NCBI GenBank assembly: GCA_965116715.1
Contig: OZ220724.1
Span: 620,001 to 684,000 of the forward strand
Direction: 5' to 3'
Source: Poriferisodalis sp965116715
GTDB taxonomy: Bacteria; Actinomycetota; Acidimicrobiia; Acidimicrobiales; Poriferisodalaceae
DNA: 64,000 nucleotides
The notes beneath the pieces were generated by a model that ran no database searches, had not been told where the DNA came from, and saw nothing but the letters and a program-made list of their open reading frames with translations. Of the stretch, positions 25,410 through 34,556 are shown piece by piece (the stretch's first letter is position 1; each line of letters begins with the position of its first letter). A program made the translations under genes and the position numbers.

Positions 25410-26618
25410 TCAGATGATGGCGCTCTCGACGAACGGCTTGCCGTCGACGATGCGGCGATATCCCAGCGGCGTCAGGTCCAGCGTGCGGTATTCGCCGTAG
25501 GCAATCCACTCCGACACCGCCCAGCCGATGGCCGGCGACTGCCGCATGCCGTGGCCGGAGAAGCCGTTGGCGAAGATGAAGTTGTCGATCTCGTGGTGCG
25601 GACCCACCACCACGTTGTGGTCGAGCGTGTTGTATGCGTAGTGGCCGGCCCACTGGCGGGTGACCTTGAGACGCTCGAAGGCAGGCACCCGATGGGCCAG
25701 CACCGGCCACACTTTGTCCTCGAAGATGTCGTGGTCCATGGCGAAGTCGTCGTAGGCGACCGCAGGGTCCGCATCGGGAGTGCAGCCGCACATGTAGGCG
25801 TCGCCGTCGCTGCGCATGTGGACACCGGACGGGTCGATGGTGAGCGGCAGTGCTCGATCCAGCGGCTCCGCCGCGTCGAAGACGAACGTGTAACGCTTCC
25901 GTGGCTCCACCGGCAGAGCGGCGCCCACCATCCGGGCCACTTCGACCGCACGCGGCCCGGCAGCGTTCACCAGCGTCCCGCAGCGGACGGTGGCGCCTGA
26001 TGCCAGCACCGCAGCGCTGACACGACCCGCTTCCGTGACGAGGTCGACGACCTCGCCGGTGACGTACTCCACGCCGTTCTGGCGTGCCTTGCGGCGCCAC
26101 CAGTCGAACATCGTGCCCGAGTCGAAGTAGCCCTCGTCGGTCAGGTTGTGGCTGCCGCAGATGATGTCGTCGACGTTGTAGAAGGGGTAGTCGGCCGTGA
26201 TCTCGGACGGGCTCATGATGCGAGTGCCGGCGCCGAGCTCTGACTGAATGGCCTGGTTGCGGCGCAGTGTCTCGGCGAAGCGTTCGTCGCCTGCAAGATA
26301 CATGTAGCCGAAGTGGTGGGTGAAGATGTCGGGAATCTCGGGGTCGCCGCCGAGGCGTTCGCGGAAGCTGCGCACGAAGTCGGCGCTGAAGCGCGAGATC
26401 TGCACGTTCAGCGGGTTCGAGAACTGCTGACGCATGCAGCTGTTGGTGTGCGTCGTCGAGGCTTGCGAGTACGTCGGATCGCGCTCCACCACCAGCACCG
26501 AGCCGTCGAAGCCATCGCAGGCAGACAGCGCCCAGGCGATCGACGACCCCATGACCGCGCCGCCCACGATGACCACGTCGTAGGCGTCGTGTCGTGGCGC
26601 GTTGGGCGCAGCGGTCAT
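25410..26618 (-). CDS. FAD-dependent amine oxidoreductase (DAO family)
   Basis: 402 residues. The FAD Rossmann start YDVVIVGGAVMGSSIAWALS is clear, with VERDPTYSQASTTH where the ribose-binding acid sits, LVNAAGPRAVEVARMVG, and a C-terminal FANGFSGHGMRQSPAIGWAV typical of sarcosine/dimethylglycine/glycine oxidases. It oxidises a small secondary or tertiary amine or amino acid, giving an imine and hydrogen peroxide or passing electrons on. No partner subunit is next to it. Divergent from the SDR gene. Confidence 0.88.
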   Translation of the reverse strand: MTAAPNAPRHDAYDVVIVGGAVMGSSIAWALSACDGFDGSVLVVERDPTYSQASTTHTNSCMRQQFSNPLNVQISRFSADFVRSFRERLGGDPEIPDIFTHHFGYMYLAGDERFAETLRRNQAIQSELGAGTRIMSPSEITADYPFYNVDDIICGSHNLTDEGYFDSGTMFDWWRRKARQNGVEYVTGEVVDLVTEAGRVSAAVLASGATVRCGTLVNAAGPRAVEVARMVGAALPVEPRKRYTFVFDAAEPLDRALPLTIDPSGVHMRSDGDAYMCGCTPDADPAVAYDDFAMDHDIFEDKVWPVLAHRVPAFERLKVTRQWAGHYAYNTLDHNVVVGPHHEIDNFIFANGFSGHGMRQSPAIGWAVSEWIAYGEYRTLDLTPLGYRRIVDGKPFVESAII

Positions 26619-26734
26619 TGGTTACGGTCCTGTCGTGTGCTGAGACGGTTCGGTGCCGTCAGATCATGGCAGCCCCGCTCGCCGCAGCAGCAACGACGAG
26701 GCTGTCACCAGCGCATCCGGAACAGGGAGGCGGC

Positions 26735-27505
26735 ATGAGACTGCAGGGCAAGGTGGCCTTGATCACGGGCACCGGCAGTGGGATCGGACGGGCCACGGCA
26801 TTGCGCTTCGCTGCCGAAGGGGCACTGGTCGTTGCCGTTGACATCGCTGACTCCAATGAGGACACCGTGGTCGAGGTGCAGCGCGCCGGAGGCGAGGCCA
26901 TCGCCGTGCGTGCCGACGTGTCGGTCGATGCAGACGTCGCGGCCGCCGTCAGCCGGGCCGAAGAGACGTTCGGCGGGCTGGACGTGGCGTTCAACAATGC
27001 CGGCATCATGCTCGACGACGACACCGATGCCGTCGAGACCGCGGAGCCGACCATCGACCGCACCTTCGATGTCAACATCAAGGGCGTGCTGTACGGCTGC
27101 CGCCACGCCGTCGAGGCGATGCGGCGCAGGGGCGGCGGCTCCATCATCAACACGGCCTCGTTCGTGGCATCAGTCGGTGCTGCGACGCCGCAGATCGCCT
27201 ACACCGCGTCCAAGGGCGCGGTGCTGGCGCTGACCCGGGAGCTGGCAGTCGTCCACGCCCGGGAGAACATCCGCGTCAACGCCCTCTCGCCCGGACCGCT
27301 GCGCACCGAGATGCTGATGTCCTTCCTGGACACACCCGAGAAGAAGCAGCGGCGGCTCGTACACGTGCCGATGGGCCGCTTCGGCGAAGCCGACGAGATG
27401 GCATCGGCGGCGCTGTTCCTGGCGTCGGACGACTCGTCCTACATGACAGGTGCCAACCTCCAGGTCGACGGCGGTCTGACCGCCGCCTACGTCACACCGG
27501 AGTAG
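26735..27505 (+). CDS. Short-chain dehydrogenase/reductase (SDR)
   Basis: 256 residues; start at 26735 with AGGGAGG four bases upstream. Classical SDR set: TGTGSGIGRATA cofactor loop, NNAGIML, Ser in INTASFVASVG, the YTASKG catalytic Tyr/Lys, and SPGPLRTEM. The acidic residue after strand 2 (AVDIADS) favours NAD. It is likely an alcohol or 3-oxoacyl reductase; substrate unknown. The IS5-family copy 2 inserted ten bases after its stop, so the gene is intact but cut off from whatever followed. Confidence 0.92.
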   Translation: MRLQGKVALITGTGSGIGRATALRFAAEGALVVAVDIADSNEDTVVEVQRAGGEAIAVRADVSVDADVAAAVSRAEETFGGLDVAFNNAGIMLDDDTDAVETAEPTIDRTFDVNIKGVLYGCRHAVEAMRRRGGGSIINTASFVASVGAATPQIAYTASKGAVLALTRELAVVHARENIRVNALSPGPLRTEMLMSFLDTPEKKQRRLVHVPMGRFGEADEMASAALFLASDDSSYMTGANLQVDGGLTAAYVTPE

Positions 27506-27517
27506 CGCGTGGCCTAA

Positions 27518-28483
27518 GAGGCCGCGCGGATAGGCGACCATCCACCAGTCGTCGTGTCGGTCCCGCTGTGATGCGGGGTGCTGTACGAACCGACGACATG
27601 GTGGAGGTGCGTGTTCATCATGCGCGCTTTGAGCAAGGCAGTGGTGGATGTCATCTGGGCAGCGGTCGAGCCGCTGTTGGCCCGTGGGCCCGATGCGCAT
27701 CCGTTGGGTTGTCATCGGCGGCGGATATCGGATCGGCTGTGCCTGCGGGGGATCATCATCAGGCTGGTGACGGGCTGCTCGTGGGAGTCCGTTGAGCACT
27801 TGCTCGACGGTGAGGTGTCCGACACGACGCTGCGGTCCCGCCGCGACGAGTGGGTCGCAGCAGGCGTGTTCGACAAGATCGCGGCCGAGGCGGTCGCGGC
27901 ATGGGACCGCGTCATGGGCCTGCGGCTTGGCGATGTGTGCATCGACGGCTCGGTCCACAAGGCGCCCTGCGGCGGCGAAGGAACCGGCAAGAGCCCCGTT
28001 GACCGGCGCAAACTGGGCTGGAAGTGGTCGTTGGCCACCGACGCGGCGGGCACCCCGGTGGGGTGGGCCGCAGCAGGCGCGAACCGCAACGACATCATGC
28101 TGTTCGAGCCCACCATGGCCGAGATCGAACGACACGGCCTGCACCACGACATCGACACGCTGCATCTCGACCGCGGCTACATCGGCGGCCGCGTCGACCG
28201 GGCCGCCCACCAGGCAGGCATCACCGACATCGTGCGGCCCTCCAAACGGCCGCCCAGCAGCGCAGCCGTCAAGCCAGTCGCCGCCCCGCTGGGACTGCGC
28301 TGGACCGTGGAGCGCACCAACTCGTGGCTGTCGAACTACGGCCAGCTGCGCCGCAACACCGACCGGCGACCCGAGCACCGCACAGCCCAGCTCGCCCTCG
28401 CCGTCACGCTGATCATCACCATCAAACTCATCGACCAACGCGACCGCTGGCAACCCCACTGACCCACCTATCCGCTGACGCTC
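27518..28483 (+). mobile_element. IS5-family insertion sequence, copy 2 (966 bp)
   Basis: The left end GAGGCCGCGCGGATAGG is identical to copy 1; the right end (reverse complement) reads GAGCGTCAGCGGATAGG. TAA lies on both sides (27515-27517 and 28484-28486), a 3-bp TNA duplication. It has diverged from copy 1 by scattered substitutions plus three bases, so the two are related but not from a very recent jump. Confidence 0.9.
27578..28462 (+). CDS. IS5-family transposase
   Basis: 294 residues from a GTG; an ATG at MRALSK is the alternative start. The complete DDE core (CIDGS, LDRGY, ERTNSW) matches copy 1; most changes lie in the N-terminal 60 residues and in the stretch after the second Asp. 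Intact, so possibly functional. Confidence 0.92.
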   Translation: MLYEPTTWWRCVFIMRALSKAVVDVIWAAVEPLLARGPDAHPLGCHRRRISDRLCLRGIIIRLVTGCSWESVEHLLDGEVSDTTLRSRRDEWVAAGVFDKIAAEAVAAWDRVMGLRLGDVCIDGSVHKAPCGGEGTGKSPVDRRKLGWKWSLATDAAGTPVGWAAAGANRNDIMLFEPTMAEIERHGLHHDIDTLHLDRGYIGGRVDRAAHQAGITDIVRPSKRPPSSAAVKPVAAPLGLRWTVERTNSWLSNYGQLRRNTDRRPEHRTAQLALAVTLIITIKLIDQRDRWQPH

Positions 28484-28584
28484 TAAGCCACGGGGCCATC
28501 GGTCTGGCCAGCGAGCAGAACTAGTGTCCGGGCGCAAGAGCAGCGGCAGTGCGCGGCCGCCGCATCGATGTGCTGGGGGGCGGA

Positions 28585-30930
28585 ATGCTCGGTCCGTATC
28601 GGGTGCTGGATCTCACCGATGAACGCTGCTGGTTCGCCGGTAACCTGCTGGCACAGCTCGGCGCCGATGTGGTGCTCGCCGAGCCAGCGGGCGGGTGGCC
28701 GCGTGGCTACGCGCACGAGGCCTACAACCGGGGCAAGCGCTCCGTGACGGTCGCGAACGCCACTGACGTCGCCGCGCTGGCGGCAACTGCCGACATCGTG
28801 CTGCACAACGACGGCACACCGTTCGAGGTCGACCTGGCCACCATGCGCGAGTCGAACGACCAGCTCATCACGGTGCACATCACCCCGTGGGGCGAGACGG
28901 GGCCCAAGGCTGGCTGGCAGGCGAACGACCTCGTGCTGTTCGCGTCCAGCGGCCAGCTCGCCGTTACCGGCGACAGCGACCGTCCGCCGGTGCGCATCAG
29001 CATCCCGCAGGCCTGGCTGCACGGCTGCGCGCAAGCCGCAGTGGCGGCGCTGGTCGCCCTGGAGCACCGGGCGCGCATCGGGCGCGGTCAGCACATCGAT
29101 CTGTCGACACAGCAGGCGGTGTGCGAGACGGCGCTTTCGGCCATTCTCTACGCCCCTGCAGGTCTTGCCGAGGTTCAACGCGAGGCGGGCGGTGTGCGCT
29201 TCGGCGATCTCATGCTGCGCACGATCTATCGCTGCAAGGACGGCTACGTCATCGTCACCGTCGCCTTCGGCCCGATGATCGGGCCGATGGTGAAGCGGTT
29301 CCTGACCTGGATGCACGCCGAAGGGTTCTGCGACGACGAGACGTTGAACAAGGACTGGGTGAACTTCGCCCTGCAGCTGCAAAGCGGTGAGGAGACTGTC
29401 GATGTCATCGAGGGCTTGATGGATGACATCGGCCGCTTCTGTATGACCAAGACCAAGGCCGAGATGATCGAGCGAGGCCTTCAGGACGCGTTGCTGATCT
29501 GCCCGGTCAACACGCTGGCCGACGTGCTGGACAGCCCCCAGCTCGCGGACCGTGAGTTCTGGGACGATCTCGACGGCACCCGGATGCCGGGCAGGCTCGT
29601 GCTTGCCGGAGCAACCCCGCTGCTTCCTCTCGACTCCGCACCGGCCGCGGGACAGCACACCGCTGAGGTCATGGCCGAGGGCGACGCCCGGCTGGCGTCA
29701 GCGCCCGAGCCGCTGCCGGCCGATGCACGCACGGACAAGCCGCTCGCTGGACTGAAGGTGGCCGATCTGTCGTGGGTGGCGGCGGCGCCGCTGGCGACGA
29801 AGATCCTGGCGCACTGGGGCGCCACGGTCGTACGGGTGGAGACACAGAACCGGCCGTGCCTGCTGCGCGGGGCGCTGGGTCATCGGGACGACGTGTCCGA
29901 ACAGGAGAACGCCATTGCATGGCATTCCACCAACGCCAACAAGTTGACGATCTCGCTGAACCTTGCCAAGCCCGAATCTTGCGAGGTGGTGCGCGACCTT
30001 GCCGCCTGGGCCGATGTGGTTGTCGAGTCGTTCACGCCCGGCACGATGGCTGCCTGGGGCTTGAGCTACGACGACCTGCGCGAGATCAACCCCGAGCTGG
30101 TCATGGTCTCGAGCTGCGTGATGGGTCAGACCGGGCCGTTCCGGCAGTTCGCCGGTTTCGGGAACATGGCAGCGTCGATTGCCGGCTTCTTCGACATCAC
30201 GGGCTGGGCCGACCGCGGGCCTGCCGGGCCGTACCTGGCCTACACCGACTACTGCTCGCCGAGGTTCACGGTGTGCGCACTGCTGGCGGCGCTCGACCAC
30301 CGGCGCCGGACAGGAGAGGGCCAGCACCTGGACTTCTCCCAGATGGAGGCCGCCGTGCATCTGCTGGCGCCGGCCATCGCCGAACTGCAGGACACCGGCG
30401 AGATGCGCTCACGGCGGGGCAATGCCGATGACAAGATGGTGCCCCACGGCGTGTATCCCACGGCGGGCACTGACGAGTGGATTGCTGTCGCCATCGAAGA
30501 CGACGCACAATGGCGCTCGCTGGCGATCGAGATGCGGCGCGAAGATCTCGCCGACCTCGACACCGCTGACCGCCGGGAGCGGCAGGCCGATCTGGACGAG
30601 ATCGTCACCGGGTTCACCTCACGCCAGAACGGCCCGGGACTCATGCATCGCCTGCAGGCGCACGGCATTCCTGCGCACCACGTGCAGAACTCGGGGGCGT
30701 GCTTCAACGATCCGCAGCTCGCACACCGGCAGCATTTCCAGTGGATGCCGCACGACTTTGCCCGCAGCACCGTCGTCGACGGTGTGCCTTACACCCTGTC
30801 GGCAGCCCACAACGGCTTCGAATGGGCAGGGCCCACCTACGGCGAGCACACCATGGAGATCCTCGAAGACCTGCTCGGCTACGACTCCGACCGCATCGCC
30901 GAGCTGGCCGTCGCCGAGGCCCTCGAGTGA
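28585..30930 (+). CDS. CaiB/BaiF-family CoA-transferase, two-domain fusion
   Basis: About 781 residues from the ATG at 28585 (GGGGGGCGG upstream; a GTG at 28549 is possible). Two family III CoA-transferase domains follow each other: the first (YRVLDLTDERCWFAGNLLAQ, HITPWGETGPKAGW) and a second from about residue 390 (GLKVADLSWVAAAPLATKIL, VVESFTPGTMAAWGL, the family GQTGP and LDFSQMEAAVHLL). Most members are about 400 residues and dimeric, so this fusion would make the interlocked dimer from one chain. The catalytic Asp position should be checked in each half. It transfers CoA between carboxylic acids. Confidence 0.88.
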   Translation: MLGPYRVLDLTDERCWFAGNLLAQLGADVVLAEPAGGWPRGYAHEAYNRGKRSVTVANATDVAALAATADIVLHNDGTPFEVDLATMRESNDQLITVHITPWGETGPKAGWQANDLVLFASSGQLAVTGDSDRPPVRISIPQAWLHGCAQAAVAALVALEHRARIGRGQHIDLSTQQAVCETALSAILYAPAGLAEVQREAGGVRFGDLMLRTIYRCKDGYVIVTVAFGPMIGPMVKRFLTWMHAEGFCDDETLNKDWVNFALQLQSGEETVDVIEGLMDDIGRFCMTKTKAEMIERGLQDALLICPVNTLADVLDSPQLADREFWDDLDGTRMPGRLVLAGATPLLPLDSAPAAGQHTAEVMAEGDARLASAPEPLPADARTDKPLAGLKVADLSWVAAAPLATKILAHWGATVVRVETQNRPCLLRGALGHRDDVSEQENAIAWHSTNANKLTISLNLAKPESCEVVRDLAAWADVVVESFTPGTMAAWGLSYDDLREINPELVMVSSCVMGQTGPFRQFAGFGNMAASIAGFFDITGWADRGPAGPYLAYTDYCSPRFTVCALLAALDHRRRTGEGQHLDFSQMEAAVHLLAPAIAELQDTGEMRSRRGNADDKMVPHGVYPTAGTDEWIAVAIEDDAQWRSLAIEMRREDLADLDTADRRERQADLDEIVTGFTSRQNGPGLMHRLQAHGIPAHHVQNSGACFNDPQLAHRQHFQWMPHDFARSTVVDGVPYTLSAAHNGFEWAGPTYGEHTMEILEDLLGYDSDRIAELAVAEALE

Positions 30931-31442
30931 GCGACTTCGGTCGCCGGCCGAGGCTGGAACTGGCTGTCGGCGACATCACGGCCGAGCAGGTCGACGCGAT
31001 CGTGAACGCCGCCAACGAGACGCTCCTGGGTGGCGGCGGGGTGGACGGCGCCATCCACCGGGCTGCCGGGCCCGAACTGCTGGGACATTGCCGCACGCTG
31101 GGGGGCTGCGCGACCGGTCAGGCCAAGATCACGCCCGGGTTCCGGCTGACGGCGCGTTGGATCATCCACACCGTGGGGCCGATCTGGCGCGGCGGCCATC
31201 AGGAAGAGCCCGAGCTGCTGGCGTCGTGCTACCGGGAATCGCTGGCCCGGGCCGATGAGGTCGGTGCCCGCTCGGTTGCCTTTCCGGCCATCTCGACTGG
31301 GGTCTACGGCTATCCCGCCGCACCGGCCGCCAAGATCGCCGTCGCAACCGTTCGGACCGCGGCGACTGATGTCGAGCTCGTCCGCTTCGTCTGCTTCAAC
31401 GACGACGCCCGCGCTGCGTACGAGGCCGCACTCACTGCTTGA
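30927..31442 (+). CDS. Macro-domain (ADP-ribose-binding) protein
   Basis: 171 residues; the GTG start overlaps the CoA-transferase stop, implying co-translation. Macro signatures: IVNAANETLLGGGGVDGAIH, IIHTVGPIW and FPAISTGVYGYP, the ADP-ribose-binding loops of the MacroD-like group that removes ADP-ribose or hydrolyses O-acetyl-ADP-ribose. The pairing with a CoA-transferase may be only an operon arrangement. Confidence 0.92.
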   Translation: MSDFGRRPRLELAVGDITAEQVDAIVNAANETLLGGGGVDGAIHRAAGPELLGHCRTLGGCATGQAKITPGFRLTARWIIHTVGPIWRGGHQEEPELLASCYRESLARADEVGARSVAFPAISTGVYGYPAAPAAKIAVATVRTAATDVELVRFVCFNDDARAAYEAALTA

Positions 31443-31506
31443 GCGCGAATGACATCTCCCTCTGAGCGCCTTCACAGGCATTTGCCAGGCTGCGCGACAA
31501 AGCTCA

Positions 31507-33126
31507 GTGCCCGTGGCGCCTGAGATGCGCTGTTACGTATCGGCTCGGTCCAGTCGGCAGTTCCGCCTACGTCTGCTACGGCCCACAGTCACGCTCGCGC
31601 TGGCGCTAGCGCTCGGCGCCATGCTCTCGGTCTCACTGCAGACGCCCGTTGCCGCGCATACCGGGCTGGAGTCGTCGCAGCCTGCCGCAGGCGAAACCGT
31701 CAGCGCGCCGGTCTCGACGGTCTCGCTCACGTTCAACCGCCCGGTCGAGCCGGTCGGCAGCGGCCTCACGGTGCTCGATGAGCACCGCGTCGAGCACCGG
31801 CCCGACTGGCTGAATTCCGCGGACGGCCAGACCTGGGTCCTGAAATTCGAGACTCCGCTGGCCAGTGCGGACTACGAAGTCCGATGGCGAGTCGCTGCCG
31901 AGGACGGCCACATCGTCGAGGGGTCCTTCTCATTCACCGTCGATGCTCCCCGTGCCGAGTCCGCGACCGCAGTACCGGCGACCGAAGTCGCTGACCGAGC
32001 CGCCGAGCCCGCGATTGACGGCATCGAGGCCACGGCAGCCGTAACCAGCGGATCGAGGGGCAATCAAGCCGACCCAGTCTCGCCGAGGACCGCTGAAGAC
32101 ACCCCTGGCGCAGCACCCGCGGCCACGACGTCGCAGGCTGTTGACGCGCCACTGCCGAGCGAGGCATCCAGGGACGAGGCTGCTGCAGCCGTTGAAGACC
32201 GGCCGGCACCGTCGGACAATGGCTCGGGCGCGGCCGGCGCGCTGCGCATCGCCGAGGTGGTGCGGGTCGTGAGTCTGCTGGCGACCTTGGCGACCGTCGG
32301 CGGTCTTGCCTTCGCGTCATTCGTCGTTCGCGATGAGCCGGCAGAGCGGGCCCGCGCGTTGCGATGGGCGGCCGTCGGCGGCTTCGTGCTCGCTGCCGGT
32401 GCCGTTGCGTCGGCGCTGACCCACGCCGTGGTCTGGGAAGACGCTTGGTCTGCGATGTGGTCTCCGGATGCGGCTGCCGATGCGCTGTCGACATCAGCCG
32501 GCGTGGCTGTGGGCTTGAGCTTGCTCGGCGGCATCGCCGTCTTCGCCGCGTTGTGGCCGGGCACGCGGCGCTCTGGCGGGGAGCGGCTGCCGACCGTCAG
32601 CCTGATCGGTGCGGCCCTCGTGATCGCGTCGTACTCATTCGATGGCCACACGGTGACTGAGGCACCGCGATGGCTGCACGCTGCCGCAAATGCGACGCAC
32701 GTGTACGCCGCCGCCGTGTGGAGCGGAGGCGTGGCGCTCCTCGCCGATCTGATCCGTCGCCGCCGGGGCAGCACGGTCGAGGTGATCCGGCCATTGATGC
32801 GCTTCTCGCAGTTGGCGTCGGTGTCGTTCGTCCTTGCAGCCGTTGCCGGCACGGTCATGGCAGTGCTCGTGATGGACCGATTCGCCGACCTATGGTCAAC
32901 GACATGGGGTCGATTGCTGCTCGCAAAGATCGCCCTCGTGGCCATCGCCGTATTCCTCGGAGCGCGCAACCGCTGGTCGCACATGCCTGCGGTGATGCAT
33001 CCCCCTGCGCAGAATCGCCCGGCGATCGCAGACGGCCGATTGCACCGAACCGTGGCCATCGAAGCGGTCATCCTCGGCTGCGTCGGCGTCATCACGGCAT
33101 TCCTGGTGGGCGCCTCGGCGCTCTGA
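31507..33126 (+). CDS. CopC-CopD copper resistance/uptake fusion protein
   Basis: 539 residues (GTG 31507; ATG 31525 is also possible). A signal peptide ends VAAHTGLESSQPAAG, leaving the mature His that binds copper in CopC; EDGHIVEGSFSFTV is the C-terminal CopC strand. A Pro/Ala-rich linker (about residues 155-240) leads into a CopD-type membrane domain of several helices (VVRVVSLLATLATVGGLAFA, ATHVYAAAVWSGGVALLADL with a conserved His). The protein would bind copper outside and move it across the membrane. It is followed directly by a c-type cytochrome, so it may supply copper to respiration. Confidence 0.9.
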   Translation: MPVAPEMRCYVSARSSRQFRLRLLRPTVTLALALALGAMLSVSLQTPVAAHTGLESSQPAAGETVSAPVSTVSLTFNRPVEPVGSGLTVLDEHRVEHRPDWLNSADGQTWVLKFETPLASADYEVRWRVAAEDGHIVEGSFSFTVDAPRAESATAVPATEVADRAAEPAIDGIEATAAVTSGSRGNQADPVSPRTAEDTPGAAPAATTSQAVDAPLPSEASRDEAAAAVEDRPAPSDNGSGAAGALRIAEVVRVVSLLATLATVGGLAFASFVVRDEPAERARALRWAAVGGFVLAAGAVASALTHAVVWEDAWSAMWSPDAAADALSTSAGVAVGLSLLGGIAVFAALWPGTRRSGGERLPTVSLIGAALVIASYSFDGHTVTEAPRWLHAAANATHVYAAAVWSGGVALLADLIRRRRGSTVEVIRPLMRFSQLASVSFVLAAVAGTVMAVLVMDRFADLWSTTWGRLLLAKIALVAIAVFLGARNRWSHMPAVMHPPAQNRPAIADGRLHRTVAIEAVILGCVGVITAFLVGASAL

Positions 33127-33581
33127 CCACAGCCAGTACCCGACTCAGGCTGGCACTGGCCGTGCTGGTGGCATCTGCAGCTGCGGCAGCCTGTGGCGCC
33201 GATGCGGGCGATGCCGGTGACAGCGCTGCTGCCGAGTCGTCGCCTGCCATGACCACAGCGGTTCCCGCACCTGCGGCGCCGACGAGCACTGCCGCTGCGC
33301 CGGCTGTTCCCGACGGTGCTGCGGTGTACCAGCAGTACTGCGCGGAGTGCCACGGGGTCGACCTGCGCGGCACCGACAAGGGCCCGTCGCAGCTCTCCAT
33401 CATCTACGAGCCCAACCACCACGGCGATTACGCATACCGGGTGGCGATCCGTGAAGGCACTCGAGAGCACCACTGGTGGTTCGGCGACATGCCGCCGGTC
33501 GAGGACATCACCGATCTCGAGATCGAGCAGGTGATCAGCTACATCAGAGCCGAGCAGCAACGCCTCGGATTCGAGCAGTGA
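33123..33581 (+). CDS. Lipoprotein c-type cytochrome, unusual start
   Basis: About 152 residues. A lipobox (LVASAAAAAC) then a Ser/Ala/Pro linker, then one haem site YQQYCAECHGVDLRGT and a likely Met ligand in GDMPPVEDITDLEIEQVISY, typical of small mono-haem cytochromes c. There is no ATG, GTG or TTG at a sensible place: the frame has only a CTG at 33123 that overlaps the CopD stop (CTGA), or a GTG inside the signal sequence. I take the CTG, which implies coupled translation. It likely accepts electrons at the outer membrane face. Confidence 0.75.
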   Translation: MTTASTRLRLALAVLVASAAAAACGADAGDAGDSAAAESSPAMTTAVPAPAAPTSTAAAPAVPDGAAVYQQYCAECHGVDLRGTDKGPSQLSIIYEPNHHGDYAYRVAIREGTREHHWWFGDMPPVEDITDLEIEQVISYIRAEQQRLGFEQ

Positions 33582-33698
33582 CACGTCGCCGCTGACGAGC
33601 ACCCTGTGCCTGCTGCCTCTGCTGAGGAGCGCGGACGCGATCTAGTCTCGCTGCGCCGAGCTGAACAGTGACGCCGGCATCGCCTCAAGGAGAGTCTC

Positions 33699-34511
33699 AT
33701 GGCCAAGCGCATTCTGCTCACTGGAGCGTCGACAGGAATCGGGAATGCGACCCTGCAACGACTCGTCGCTGCCGGCCACGAGGTCGTGAACCTCGACGTC
33801 AAGGACGCCCCCGAGGGTGCGGCCGAGCACCACCACTGCGACCTGTCCGATCCGGCGTCCATCGATGACGTCGTCGCCGGACTCGACGGCTCATTCGACG
33901 GGCTCGGCAACATCGCCGGGGTGGCCGGCAGCATGGGCGCCGAACTGGTGCTGCGCGTCAATGTGTACGGGCTTCGCCACATCACCGAGACGCTGCTGGC
34001 GGCTGGCAAGCTCAACGACGGCGCCTCCATTGTGAACATTGCGTCGCTGGCGGGCATGGTGTGGAACCGCCATCTCGATCGCATCGCAGAACTCGACGCC
34101 GCCGAGGACTTCGCCGCCGGCATCGATGTCGCCCAGTCGTACGACCGGGGCGGGCCCAACGCGTACACGCTGTCGAAGGAATGGGTGGTGTCGTACTCGA
34201 AACACTTGGCGGGCCAGCTGGTCGATCGTGGCATCCGGGTGAACTCGGTCAGCCCCGGCCCGGTCGACACTCCGCTGTTCCCGTACTTCGAACAGGACGC
34301 CGGTGTTGAGCAGATGGCATGGCTGAACGAACAGGTCGGCAGGGTCGCCACACCGGACGATCAGGCCCAGGTCGTCGCGTGGCTGCTGGCCGGCGACAGC
34401 AACTGGGTCAACGCAGTGGACCTGCCGGTGGACGGCGGTCTGTCGGCTGGCATGACCGTGGGTTGGGCCAACCCCAAGGATTCGCCTGCGTCACGCTCGC
34501 GCCGCGGCTGA
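33699..34511 (+). CDS. SDR-family oxidoreductase (coniferyl-alcohol/steroid dehydrogenase-like)
   Basis: 270 residues with AAGGAGA before the ATG. Cofactor loop TGASTGIGNATL, short N-terminal variant; catalytic Ser in IVNIASLAGMVW, Tyr and Lys in NAYTLSKEWVVSY, and SPGPVDTPLFPYF. The large insertion after the Ser (RIAELDAAEDFAAG) is seen in coniferyl-alcohol and 3-alpha-hydroxysteroid dehydrogenases. It oxidises a bulky secondary alcohol with NAD(P). Convergent with the dehydratase gene. Confidence 0.88.
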   Translation: MAKRILLTGASTGIGNATLQRLVAAGHEVVNLDVKDAPEGAAEHHHCDLSDPASIDDVVAGLDGSFDGLGNIAGVAGSMGAELVLRVNVYGLRHITETLLAAGKLNDGASIVNIASLAGMVWNRHLDRIAELDAAEDFAAGIDVAQSYDRGGPNAYTLSKEWVVSYSKHLAGQLVDRGIRVNSVSPGPVDTPLFPYFEQDAGVEQMAWLNEQVGRVATPDDQAQVVAWLLAGDSNWVNAVDLPVDGGLSAGMTVGWANPKDSPASRSRRG

Positions 34512-34556
34512 ACCTCGGTCTTCCGGCCGTCGCCCCCGAGGCTGTCGCGAGTCGGG

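Noticed and set aside
27170..28537. 455-residue minus-strand ORF over the SDR end and IS copy 2
   Set aside because: Spans an insertion junction and lies opposite an intact transposase; its content has no motif.
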